A stretch of DNA of 18,920 nt from an uncultured Collinsella sp. (GTDB lineage Bacteria > Actinomycetota > Coriobacteriia > Coriobacteriales > Coriobacteriaceae), in contig CABUWA010000021.1 of NCBI GenBank assembly GCA_902495085.1, positions 1 to 18,920 of the forward strand. The letters are read 5' to 3'. Both the position numbers and the translations under genes were made by a program. Of this stretch, positions 1-6,275 are shown one piece after another. Position 1 is the stretch's first letter; every line of letters starts with the position of its first letter. A model generated the notes under the pieces. The model was not told the origin of the DNA, ran no database searches, and was given only the letters and a program-made list of their open reading frames with translations.

Positions 1-203
1 CGCAGGACCAGGTAGGCGATGAGGCCTACAAACGGGATGAGGGCGATGATGCCCCATGCCACGTAGGCGCTGGCGCCGCGGCGGCGAGCGTCGATGAACA
101 CATAGACGACCGACAGCACGTACAGGGCGATGATAAAGCCAACAAAGGCATAGATGACGCCCATAAGCTGCGGCGACATGAGCTCAGAGATGTACTTGGA
201 CAT
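1..203 (-). CDS. PLDc_N-like small membrane protein, C-terminus cut off by window edge
   Basis: The ATG is at 203 and the frame stays open to the window edge, giving 67 full codons. An AAAGG ribosome site lies 9 nt upstream. The protein starts MSKYISELMSPQLMGV, has a hydrophobic segment at about residues 14-36 (GVIYAFVGFIIALYVLSVVY), then a charged turn, IDARRRGASAY, and a second hydrophobic segment at about 49-67 containing AWGIIALIPFVGLIAYLV. Two membrane spans separated by a D-x-R-R-R loop, with a W...PFVGLIAY pattern in the second, is what I know of the PLDc_N domain, found alone in small proteins or at the N-terminus of cardiolipin synthases. Which of the two this is cannot be told because the rest lies outside. 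The upstream side faces the alternating repeat array. No convincing sigma-70 promoter was found between them. The frame is sure; the family is a moderately confident call. Confidence 0.7.
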   Translation of the reverse strand, partial: MSKYISELMSPQLMGVIYAFVGFIIALYVLSVVYVFIDARRRGASAYVAWGIIALIPFVGLIAYLVL

Positions 204-303
204 TGAGGTGTACCTTTCGGAATAATTACAGTCCGGTCAAGTTTACCACGGGGTTTGTTTATATGGGACTACGGTTGGGTACGGGGCTGGCGCGGACACA
301 AAC

Positions 304-922
304 ATCTCAATCTGTAACAGCTGGGAGCGGAATCCGGGTCTAGATGTTACAGATCGAGACACAGGGATCCCTCCCCGACTTCAATCTCGATCTGTAACAT
401 CATGGGCCCCAAAACCCCTCTTACTGTTACAGATCGAGACATTCAAAATCAGTCGGAAGGTTTGTCTTGATCTGTAACATCTACAACCCGAATCATCAGC
501 TAGCTGTTACAGATTGAGATAAAGGAAAACGTCCAGGCCGAATGTCTCAATCTGTAACAGTTACTCGGCAAAAACAGTCCCAGATGTTACAGATGTAGAT
601 GAACCTATCAGTCGGTTTCGAATGTCTAAATCTGTAACGGTTAGACCTGTTTTTGCCGAGTTGTTGTTACAGATTGAGATTTAAGTCGGGGAAAGAATAG
701 TTTGTCTAAATCTGTAACATCTAGGCCCCAAAACGATCCCCAGATGTTACAGACCGAGACAGAGGAATCTCTCCCTGACTTTAAATCTCAATCTGTAACA
801 CATTAGGACCGATTTTCCCCTCTTACTGTTACAAATCAAGACAAACAGAGGACCCATCTGGCAAACGTCTCGATCTGTAACATCTGGAACCCATCTCTTC
901 TGCTTACTGTTACAGAACGAGA
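304..922. repeat. Alternating-orientation 15-bp repeat array, 16 units at 40-41 bp pitch
   Basis: Forward units (consensus TCTCRATCTGTAACA) start at 305, 385, 465, 545, 625, 705, 786 and 868. Reverse-complement units (TGTTACAGATYGAGA) start at 345, 425, 505, 585, 665, 745, 827 and 908. Orientation alternates without exception. Starts are exactly 40 bp apart for the first twelve units, then 41, 41, 41 and 40. CTGTAACA is the best conserved part; variation is concentrated at the fifth to seventh bases. Spacers are 25 or 26 bp and mostly different, although some are related. Any forward unit can pair with any reverse unit, so a transcript from either strand could form hairpins of about 15 bp with 25-nt loops. 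The array fills the gap between the divergent PLDc_N gene and the GlpA-like operon. No recombinase, cas gene or transposase is nearby. Function unknown: protein-binding array, structured RNA or BIME-like repeat are all open. Confidence 0.93.
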
Positions 923-1094
923 CAAACCTCTGACGCCAGGGGCGGCAGACGAGGTCACCGATGGTCCTGAGTCTCCCCTCGCCTGCCGTTGGCGGGTGTT
1001 GCGGGGCTGTTCGCCGCATTGCCGCCGCACTGGGGGGGCGCACAGACCGTAGGATAGTCCTATTGACGGCCTATCAACTCGTCTGGGAGGCACT
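923..1094. other. Gap between repeat array and GlpA-like operon; possible leader
   Basis: GC-rich stretch with no convincing ORF. The one item of note is a 13-bp dyad, TAGGATAGTCCTA, at 1050-1062, about 33 nt before the start codon. It could be an operator, or its TAGGAT half could serve as a -10 box, but no -35 box is seen. The GGGAGG ribosome site of the next gene is at 1085-1090. Confidence 0.3.
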
Positions 1095-2576
1095 GTGGCA
1101 GAAACGTTTGATATCGCGATTGTGGGCGCAGGCATCACCGGGTGCGCCATCGCGCGGCAGCTCGCGCACTATGACTTGTCCATTTGCGTGGTCGAGGCGG
1201 CCAACGATATCGCGCTGGGCGCGTCGAAGGCCAACGGCGGCCTGGTGCACGCCGGCTACGATCCGGCGCCGGGCACCGTAAAGGCGCAGGTCAACGCCCG
1301 CGGTTGCGAGCTGTATGGCACCTGGGCCCAGGAGCTGGGATTTTTGTTCCGCCGCACCGGGTCGATGGTGCTAGGTTTCAACGACGAAGACCGCACACAC
1401 CTGGAGAAGCTGCGCCGGAATGGCCTGGTCAACGGCGTGCCCGCACTGTCGATTATCGGCCCCGATCGCATCCATGAGCTGGAGCCGCGTGCGAGTGCTA
1501 AGGCGACGTGCGCGTTGTGGTGCCCTTCGACCGGTTACGTCGACCCGTTTGAGGTCGCCATCGCCGCGCTGGAGAACGCGGTCGCCAACGGCGTGACGTT
1601 TATGCGCTCTGCTCCAGTGAAGGCGATTGAGGTTGCTGGCTCGCTCGACGAGGACGTTTCAGCCGACGGCAAGGAACGCGCACGTTTTACGCTGGTGACA
1701 CCCGCCGGCGACGTACGCTGCCGTTACCTGATCAATGCCGCGGGCAACGGCGCCGCGGACATCTCGCATATGGCGCGCGCCGAGGAGTTCCAGATGGTCT
1801 GGCGCCAGGGCAATATTGTGGTGCTGGACAAAGAGCCACGTGCACTCATGCCGCTCTACCCCGTTCCCACGCCAATTTCCAAGGGCGTCATTGTGACGGG
1901 AACCGTACATGGCAACACCGTAATTACCGCAACGGCCGCCGTACGCGAGCCGGGTGATACACAGACTTACGCGACCGATGTCAACGCGCTCCTGACCGGC
2001 GCGCGCAAGCTGGTGCCCGATCTGGACACGCGCCGCGTGGTGCGCGCGTTTGCCGGCGGACGCCCGGTCATTCAGGGAACGAACGACTTCTTTATTGGGC
2101 GGTCCGCCTTGGTGCCGGGGCTGTTCCAGGCCGCAGGTATTCAATCGCCGGGCGTGGCGAGCGCGCCGGCCATTGCCGAGCGCATGGAGCAGGTGTTACG
2201 CAGTGCCGGCGTAACCCTGCGCGAACGGGAAGATTGGGACCCGATACGCCGCGCGCCGGACGACTTTGACCGTGCACCGCTTGCGCGCAAAGAAGAGCTC
2301 ATCGAGTCCGATCCCGCGTGGGGGCAGATCGTCTGCCGCTGCGAGACGGTGCCCGAGGCCGAGATCGTGGCCGCGATTCGACGCCGCCCGGGCGCGGTTT
2401 CGGTCGAGGGCGTCAAGCGCCGCTGTCGTGCCGGCATGGGTCGGTGCCAGAGCGGATTTTGTCAGAGCCGCGTGATGGCAATCCTAGCGCGCGAGCTGGG
2501 CTGCGAGCCCAGCGAAGTGCTGTTGGAAGATGCCGGATCTTGGCTGGTCGAGGGACCGCTGAAGGGGGTGCGTTAG
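1095..2576 (+). CDS. GlpA-like FAD-dependent oxidoreductase with C-terminal [2Fe-2S] domain
   Basis: 493 residues. The GTG start at 1095 follows GGGAGG at 4-nt spacing. The N-terminus has the FAD Rossmann motif GAGITG (11-16), ending in an acidic residue (VVEA), followed by ASKANGGLVHAGYDP, typical of the DAO/glycerol-3-phosphate dehydrogenase family. The C-terminus carries a BFD-like iron-sulfur domain: C414-x-C416 and C451-x4-C456 within GMGRCQSGFC. This layout matches GlpA, the catalytic subunit of anaerobic glycerol-3-phosphate dehydrogenase, which oxidises glycerol-3-phosphate to dihydroxyacetone phosphate. It is first in a three-gene operon: its stop is one base before the next start. 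The partner genes (disulfide-reductase-fold flavoprotein and DUF1667) are the set often found with GlpA homologues in anaerobes that lack E. coli-type GlpB/GlpC. Substrate is inferred; related hydroxyacid oxidases share this fold. No glycerol kinase or glycerol facilitator gene is in view. Confidence 0.88.
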   Translation: MAETFDIAIVGAGITGCAIARQLAHYDLSICVVEAANDIALGASKANGGLVHAGYDPAPGTVKAQVNARGCELYGTWAQELGFLFRRTGSMVLGFNDEDRTHLEKLRRNGLVNGVPALSIIGPDRIHELEPRASAKATCALWCPSTGYVDPFEVAIAALENAVANGVTFMRSAPVKAIEVAGSLDEDVSADGKERARFTLVTPAGDVRCRYLINAAGNGAADISHMARAEEFQMVWRQGNIVVLDKEPRALMPLYPVPTPISKGVIVTGTVHGNTVITATAAVREPGDTQTYATDVNALLTGARKLVPDLDTRRVVRAFAGGRPVIQGTNDFFIGRSALVPGLFQAAGIQSPGVASAPAIAERMEQVLRSAGVTLREREDWDPIRRAPDDFDRAPLARKEELIESDPAWGQIVCRCETVPEAEIVAAIRRRPGAVSVEGVKRRCRAGMGRCQSGFCQSRVMAILARELGCEPSEVLLEDAGSWLVEGPLKGVR

Positions 2577-2577
2577 G

Positions 2578-3960
2578 ATGGCGACGCTTGATATGCGCGA
2601 CGGACGCGCAGAGGCAGGAGCCACGGAGGCCGTGGCAACGCAGGCCTTCGACGTGGTCGTTATCGGCGGCGGACCTGCTGGCATGGCGGCTGCGCTTGCC
2701 GCACATAAGGCCGGCGCCCACGTGGCCATCGTGGAGCGCGAGCAGCATCTGGGCGGAATCCTCCGCCAGTGCATCCACCCCGGTTTTGGCCTTTCGCACT
2801 TTAAACAGGAGCTCACCGGTCCCGAGTACGCGCAGCGCTTTATCGACCAGGTGCGCGCGACCGATATTGCACTGTTCTTGGGCAGCATGGTGCTTGGGAT
2901 TGATTCGTGCGAAGGCGAGGGTGCGGGCGACCCGGGCGCGGGAGATGCCGCAGTTCATACCGTCACGCTCATGAGCCGCGCCGGCATGTTGCAGCTCACC
3001 GGACGCGCGGTCGTCCTTGCCATGGGGTGCCGCGAGCGCACGCGCAGCGAGATCAAGATTCCCGGCAGCCGCCCCGCCGGCGTGTTTACGGCGGGCCTGG
3101 CGCAGCGATACATCAATATCGAAAACCTCAAGCCCGGCTCGCGCGCCGTCATTTTGGGCTCGGGTGACATCGGGCTGATCATGGCACGCCGCTGCACGCT
3201 CGAGGGGATTTCCGTCGAGGGTGTGTACGAGCTCATGCCGTACGCCAACGGCCTGCGCCGCAACGTCAAGAACTGCCTGGACGACTTTGGCATTCCGCTG
3301 CACTTGTCCACCACCGTCACGCGCGTGATCGGTCACGATCGCGTGGAGGCCGTCGAGGTGAGTCGGGTCAACGAGCGCCTGGCGCCTATTCCGGGGACCG
3401 AGCGCGTTGTTCCGTGCGACACGCTGCTGCTTTCGGTGGGTCTGATTCCCGAGAACGAGCTTTCGGTTGCCGCGGGCGTGGAGCTGGACCCACGCACGCG
3501 CGGCGCCGTGGTGGACCAGAGTCTTCAGACGGGCGTGCCAGGCATCTTTGCCTGCGGCAACGTGCTGCATGTTCACGACCTGGCCGACAACGTGACGACC
3601 GAGTCCGAGCGTGCCGGTGCGGCAGCAGCGGCGTGGGCGTTGAATGGCGGCGCCAAGGCGAGAGCTGCAAGCACGGGCTGCGAGCTCACGGTCTCCCCTG
3701 CCGGCATCGCGGGCTACGCACTGCCGGGACGCATTACGGCTGTAGCGCTCACCAGGCTCAACTTCCGCGTGCGCCGACCGGTCGACGCCGCCCGCGTGCG
3801 TATTCTGGTAGGCGACGAGGAACTGTTCGCCGGCAAGGTCCGCGCATTTAAGCCGAGCGTCATGGAAAGCTTTCCGCTGCCGGCAAAGGTCATCAAACAA
3901 GCGCTCGACCTGGGTGCTAATGAGATTGTCCTATCCGTCGATCCCGTTGAGGAGGCGTAG
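2578..3960 (+). CDS. FAD/NAD(P)-dependent oxidoreductase, disulfide-reductase fold, partner of GlpA-like protein
   Basis: 460 residues. The N-terminal FAD motif GGGPAG is at 30-35 and ends in VEREQHLGG. A second nucleotide-binding motif, GSGDIG, lies at 194-199 inside VILGSGDIGLIMARR. The distal FAD motif PGIFACGNVLHVHD is at 321-334. LRQCIHPGFGL at 62-72 carries a single cysteine, not the CxxxxC redox pair of true disulfide reductases, so electrons probably pass through flavin to a partner. The ATG at 2578 begins one base after the upstream stop; a G-rich ribosome site sits at the 3' end of that gene. The first 23 residues precede the fold and are not conserved-looking, so the ATG at 2593 is an alternative start. 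Residues 109-126 are a short Gly/Asp-rich insert. Likely role: moving electrons between the GlpA-like subunit and NAD(P) or another carrier. Exact partner unknown. Confidence 0.88.
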   Translation: MATLDMRDGRAEAGATEAVATQAFDVVVIGGGPAGMAAALAAHKAGAHVAIVEREQHLGGILRQCIHPGFGLSHFKQELTGPEYAQRFIDQVRATDIALFLGSMVLGIDSCEGEGAGDPGAGDAAVHTVTLMSRAGMLQLTGRAVVLAMGCRERTRSEIKIPGSRPAGVFTAGLAQRYINIENLKPGSRAVILGSGDIGLIMARRCTLEGISVEGVYELMPYANGLRRNVKNCLDDFGIPLHLSTTVTRVIGHDRVEAVEVSRVNERLAPIPGTERVVPCDTLLLSVGLIPENELSVAAGVELDPRTRGAVVDQSLQTGVPGIFACGNVLHVHDLADNVTTESERAGAAAAAWALNGGAKARAASTGCELTVSPAGIAGYALPGRITAVALTRLNFRVRRPVDAARVRILVGDEELFAGKVRAFKPSVMESFPLPAKVIKQALDLGANEIVLSVDPVEEA

Positions 3961-3964
3961 AGTC

Positions 3965-4375
3965 ATGAGCACGAACGCGATCGAAACGCACAAGTTCAAC
4001 TGCACCACCTGCCCATCCGAATGCCTCCTGACCGTAGAGGTGGAGCGCGACGCCAATGGCGCCGTGGTGGTAGTGCGCTCCGTAACCGGCAACAACTGCC
4101 CGCGCGGCAATAAGTTCGCACATCAAGAGCTCACCTGCCCCATGCGCGTGCTAACGACGACCGTGGCCGTCTCCGGCGGCGATGAGGCGCTGCTGCCCGT
4201 GCGCACGGCCGAAGCCATCCCGCTGGAGCTTCACGCCCAAGCTATGGACCTCATCCGCGGCCTAGTCGTCAACGCCCCCATCCGCATGGGCGACGTCGTG
4301 CTGGAAGACCTCCTCAACACCAACATCAACCTAATCGCCAGCATGGACATCGACCGAGCCCAAGTAGCTAATTAG
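3965..4375 (+). CDS. DUF1667 family cysteine-rich protein, third gene of the GlpA-like operon
   Basis: 136 residues. The open frame extends upstream of 3965, but the ATG there (MSTNAIETHKF) is preceded by AGGAGG at 9 nt, located inside the end of the upstream gene, which decides the start. The N-terminus reads FNCTTCPSEC, followed by NNCPRG and LTCPMRVLTTTV, giving five cysteines in CxxCxxxC, CP and CP settings. This is the pattern I associate with DUF1667, a small probable metal or iron-sulfur protein commonly encoded after GlpA-like and FAD oxidoreductases in anaerobic Firmicutes and Actinobacteria. The C-terminal half is predicted to be mixed alpha/beta (PIRMGDVVLEDLLNTNINLIAS). The gene ends the operon. 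Its last codons and stop are the left arm of a small hairpin repeat (4364-4396). Biochemical function is not established; an electron-transfer or cofactor-holding subunit is a reasonable inference. Confidence 0.88.
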   Translation: MSTNAIETHKFNCTTCPSECLLTVEVERDANGAVVVVRSVTGNNCPRGNKFAHQELTCPMRVLTTTVAVSGGDEALLPVRTAEAIPLELHAQAMDLIRGLVVNAPIRMGDVVLEDLLNTNINLIASMDIDRAQVAN

Positions 4376-4396
4376 GGACGGGCCTCTTTTGGCTAC
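4364..4396 (+). repeat. D-type unit 1: short hairpin overlapping the DUF1667 stop codon
   Basis: GTAGCTAA and TTGGCTAC can pair as an 8-bp stem with one G-U, enclosing TTAGGGACGGGCCTCTT. The stop TAG (4373-4375) lies in the loop. The unit recurs at 4698-4725 (plus), 4838-4865 (minus) and 6239-6270 (minus). It may contribute to termination of the operon because of the TCTTTT run, but the U-run is inside the hairpin, so this is not a standard intrinsic terminator. Confidence 0.6.
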
Positions 4397-4425
4397 CCCG
4401 CCATCCACCCCATCCCCGACCTCAA

Positions 4426-4488
4426 TTGCGGTGAAATAGTTCCTGATTTCCGCCAAAACCCCGGCATCCAGGAACTATTCCACCGCAA
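4426..4488. repeat. C-type palindrome 1 (TTGCGGTGAAAT ends)
   Basis: 20-bp arms at 4426-4445 and 4469-4488 are complementary with one G-U or A-C type mismatch, around a 23-nt loop. The outer 12 bases, TTGCGGTGAAAT, are shared with the palindrome at 6276-6342, while the inner arm bases (AGTTCCTG here) differ. No U-run follows on either strand, so it is not an obvious intrinsic terminator, although it could stabilise the 3' end of the upstream operon mRNA. Confidence 0.85.
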
Positions 4489-4532
4489 CTATTCTTGAAA
4501 TCGGTATTTAGCTTGTGCCTACTTTAGTGCCA

Positions 4533-4692
4533 TTTCAAAACTATGCCGGATTACGGGGCTGATTCGGAAACCCCCATCCATACCGGCATTTTTCGATTTT
4601 TGATAAGCCGTCTACCTGCGGTTTAGTTTTCGCGATTATTCCCATGGTCAAGTAATACAGGTCCAGCCCCGTAATCCGCCATACTTTTGAAA
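4533..4692 (+). repeat. Family A palindromic element, copy 1 (160 bp, conserved core, variable arms)
   Basis: 29-bp inverted arms at 4533-4561 and 4664-4692 match at 27 positions. The inner region from TCTACCTGC (4611) to GGTC (4660-4663) aligns without gaps to 6133-6185 of copy 2, with 38 of 53 bases identical. The arms of the two copies are unrelated in sequence. Both elements are exactly 160 bp and the core begins 78 bp from the left end in each. MITE-like in form, but a non-autonomous transposon should share its terminal repeats, not only its centre. There is a possible 3-bp direct repeat (CCA) at the flanks, too short to prove insertion. Confidence 0.85.
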
Positions 4693-4697
4693 CCAAC

Positions 4698-4865
4698 CAA
4701 TTTGGGACGGGCCTCTTTTAGCTACTTTTGCCCGAACGTTCGCTCAAATGATTTTTCTGGGACGGGGATGAAATAATCATTGGGTGCCGAATGATTATTT
4801 CATCCCCGTCCCAGAAAAATCATTCCGCATGTTGGACGCAGCTAAAATAACCCCGTCGCAAATTG
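4698..4865. repeat. Nested palindrome: two D-type units flanking a 35-bp perfect inverted repeat
   Basis: The outer arms, 4698-4725 and 4838-4865, are D-type units in opposite orientation, complementary at 23 of 28 positions. Inside, 4747-4781 and 4790-4824 are a perfect 35-bp inverted repeat with an 8-nt loop (GGGTGCCG), containing TTCTGGGACGGGG. A 10-bp palindrome CGAACGTTCG lies at 4733-4742. The right end runs into the -35 box of the promoter proposed for the next gene. The inner hairpin would be very stable in RNA or as a cruciform. No U-run follows it. Confidence 0.9.
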
Positions 4866-4890
4866 ACTACCCTGGCATTGGGGATACCAT
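4863..4890 (+). promoter_or_regulatory. Candidate sigma-70 promoter for the M24 peptidase gene
   Basis: TTGACT (4863-4868) is followed after 16 bp by TACCAT (4885-4890), about 27 bp before the ATG at 4918. The -35 box is near consensus and the -10 box is fair. The first three bases of the -35 box are the last bases of the right arm of the nested palindrome. The gene has an AAAGGA ribosome site just before its start. Confidence 0.5.
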
Positions 4891-4917
4891 GGTGGCACCC
4901 TAGCGAAAGGATGTTTC

Positions 4918-6006
4918 ATGGCACATGTCGATGACCAGCGTGTGGCGCGCGTGCTCGATGCGCTCGAGGCCCAGCACCCCGGCGCGCAGCTGCTTGTGAA
5001 TGACCCGTGGTCGATCTACTATCTGACCGGGTTTTATGCCGATATGTTCGAGCGTTTTTGTGGCGTGCTGCTCGCGCGCAATGCCGAGCCGGTAATCCTA
5101 GTCAACGCTCTACACCAGCTACCGGAATACGACAATGCCCGCATCGCCTATCACACCGATACTGACGTCGTGGCCGACGCCATCGTTCGCGAGGTCGATC
5201 CGAACAAACCACTCGGCATCGACACCGTCATGCGTTCCGGCTTTTTGATGCCCCTCATGGAGCGTCACGCCGCGAGCGAGTTCTTCCTGGGCGACTTTGC
5301 CGTCACCGCCGCACGCACCTACAAGGATGCCGCCGAGCAGGAGCTTATGCGCGCGTCCTCGACCGCTAACGATGCCGTGATGGCCGATGTTATCAAGCTC
5401 GTCCACGAAGGTGTGACGGAGCGCGAAATTGCCGATCAGATGCTCGGTCTGTACCGCAAGCACGGCTGTGAGGGCTTTAGCTTTCCGCCCATCGTGAGCT
5501 TTGGCGCCAACGCCGGCGACCCGCACCACGAGCCCGACGATACGGTACTCAAGCGCGGCGACGTGGTGCTGTTCGACATTGGCGGGCGCCATCGCAACTA
5601 CTGCTCGGACATGACACGCACGTTCTTTTGGGGCGAGCCGGACGAGGAGACGGCGCGCATCTACGACATCGTGCGCCGCGCCAACGAGGCCGCCGAGGCG
5701 CTCATCGCACCGGGTGTGCGCATGTGCGACCTGGACCGCGCCGCGCGCGATGTGATTGAAGACGCGGGCTATGGGCGGTACTTTACGCATCGCCTGGGAC
5801 ACTCGATCGGCTTGCAGGACCACGAGCCGGGAGACGTCTCGCTCGTCAACGAGCAGGTCGTAGAGCCTGGCATGACGTTCTCTATCGAGCCGGGCATCTA
5901 CCTCCCCGGCCGCACCGGCGTCCGCATCGAGGACCTGGCCCTGGTGACCGAGAACGGCGTCGAGATTCTCAACGCCTACCCCCACGATCCGGTCCGTCTG
6001 GACTAG
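4918..6006 (+). CDS. M24-family metallopeptidase (Xaa-Pro aminopeptidase/dipeptidase type)
   Basis: 362 residues; ATG at 4918 with AAAGGA upstream. The N-terminal half (1-130) is the creatinase-like N domain; NDPWSIYYLTGFY is a common opening of bacterial Xaa-Pro peptidases. The C-terminal pita-bread domain has all five metal ligands in order: D220 (LFDIGG), D231 (CSDMTRTF), H295 (HRLGHSIGL), E324 (FSIEPGIY) and E338 (RIEDL). Such enzymes are cytosolic, bind two Mn, Co or similar ions, and cleave the bond before proline at the N-terminus of short peptides, or split Xaa-Pro dipeptides. Sequence alone does not separate PepP from PepQ; the short length favours a PepQ/YpdF-like enzyme. It stands alone, with its own candidate promoter and a hairpin just after the stop. 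Family A elements lie on both sides in the same orientation. Confidence 0.92.
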   Translation: MAHVDDQRVARVLDALEAQHPGAQLLVNDPWSIYYLTGFYADMFERFCGVLLARNAEPVILVNALHQLPEYDNARIAYHTDTDVVADAIVREVDPNKPLGIDTVMRSGFLMPLMERHAASEFFLGDFAVTAARTYKDAAEQELMRASSTANDAVMADVIKLVHEGVTEREIADQMLGLYRKHGCEGFSFPPIVSFGANAGDPHHEPDDTVLKRGDVVLFDIGGRHRNYCSDMTRTFFWGEPDEETARIYDIVRRANEAAEALIAPGVRMCDLDRAARDVIEDAGYGRYFTHRLGHSIGLQDHEPGDVSLVNEQVVEPGMTFSIEPGIYLPGRTGVRIEDLALVTENGVEILNAYPHDPVRLD

Positions 6007-6007
6007 C

Positions 6008-6042
6008 CAATGTGACAAAGGGACAACCCCTTTGTCACATTG
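6008..6042 (+). terminator. Perfect 15-bp hairpin directly after the peptidase stop codon
   Basis: CAATGTGACAAAGGG (6008-6022) and CCCTTTGTCACATTG (6028-6042) are perfectly complementary with a 5-nt loop (ACAAC), starting one base after the stop codon. There is no U-run on either strand, so it may act as mRNA 3' end protection or as a weak terminator. A canonical terminator follows at 6085-6116. Confidence 0.55.
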
Positions 6043-6054
6043 CGATTACGTCGC

Positions 6055-6214
6055 GCCACGAAAACGGGCCATCTACTACGTTTAACCCGCATGGGTCGAC
6101 CATGCGGGTCTTTTTTGAAAAATGGCAGGCCCTCTACCTGCAGTTTTGATTTCGTAATTCTCGGTATGGTCGAGGGTTACCGGTCAAACGTAGTAAATAG
6201 GCCCATTTCGTGGC
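6055..6214 (+). repeat. Family A palindromic element, copy 2 (160 bp)
   Basis: The arms at 6055-6089 and 6180-6214 pair along about 35 bases with a few mismatches and one offset indel pair (GCCACGAAA and TACTACGTTT are shared blocks). The core, TCTACCTGC at 6133 through ATGGTC at 6166 and GGTC at 6182, has the same spacing as copy 1 (33 and 16 bp) and the same offset from the element start (78 bp). The left part contains a good intrinsic terminator (6085-6116). Confidence 0.85.
6085..6116 (+). terminator. Intrinsic terminator inside family A copy 2
   Basis: ACCCGCATGG (6085-6094), loop GTCGA, CCATGCGGGT (6100-6109), then C and six T (6111-6116). The 10-bp perfect GC-rich stem and T-run make a classical plus-strand terminator for the peptidase gene. 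It overlaps the end of the left arm of the 160-bp element, so the element may have brought or reused it. Confidence 0.85.
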
Positions 6215-6238
6215 AAGCGAGTCAACTAGGGGCACAGG

Positions 6239-6270
6239 GCAGCCAAAAAGCCCCATCCCAAATTAGCTGC
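6239..6270 (-). repeat. D-type unit 4, on the folC side
   Basis: Read on the minus strand it begins GCAGCTAATTTGGGATGGGG and ends CTTTTTGGCTGC; GCAGCTAA and TTGGCTGC can pair with one G-U. It matches the unit at 4364-4396 closely in sequence and folding. It lies about 90 bases past the folC stop on the folC-sense strand, so it holds the same place relative to folC that unit 1 holds near the DUF1667 gene, only farther downstream. Confidence 0.6.
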
Positions 6271-6275
6271 TTTTG

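Noticed and set aside
304..922. CRISPR array
   Set aside because: The repeats alternate in orientation, are only 15 bp, some spacers are related to each other, and no cas genes are near.
747..1150. Two minus-strand ORFs of about 100 codons over the repeat array and operon leader
   Set aside because: They run across the alternating repeats and into the start of the GlpA-like gene, have low-complexity Arg/Pro-rich or repeat-derived products and no ribosome site.
2413..3900. 495-codon minus-strand ORF opposite the second oxidoreductase
   Set aside because: It is the complementary frame of a clear oxidoreductase; GC-rich codon use removes stops from the opposite strand. The product is His/Arg/Ala-rich with no family features.
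4533..4692. Classical MITE or insertion sequence remnant
   Set aside because: The two copies do not share terminal repeats, no transposase fragment is present, and the possible target duplication is only three bases.
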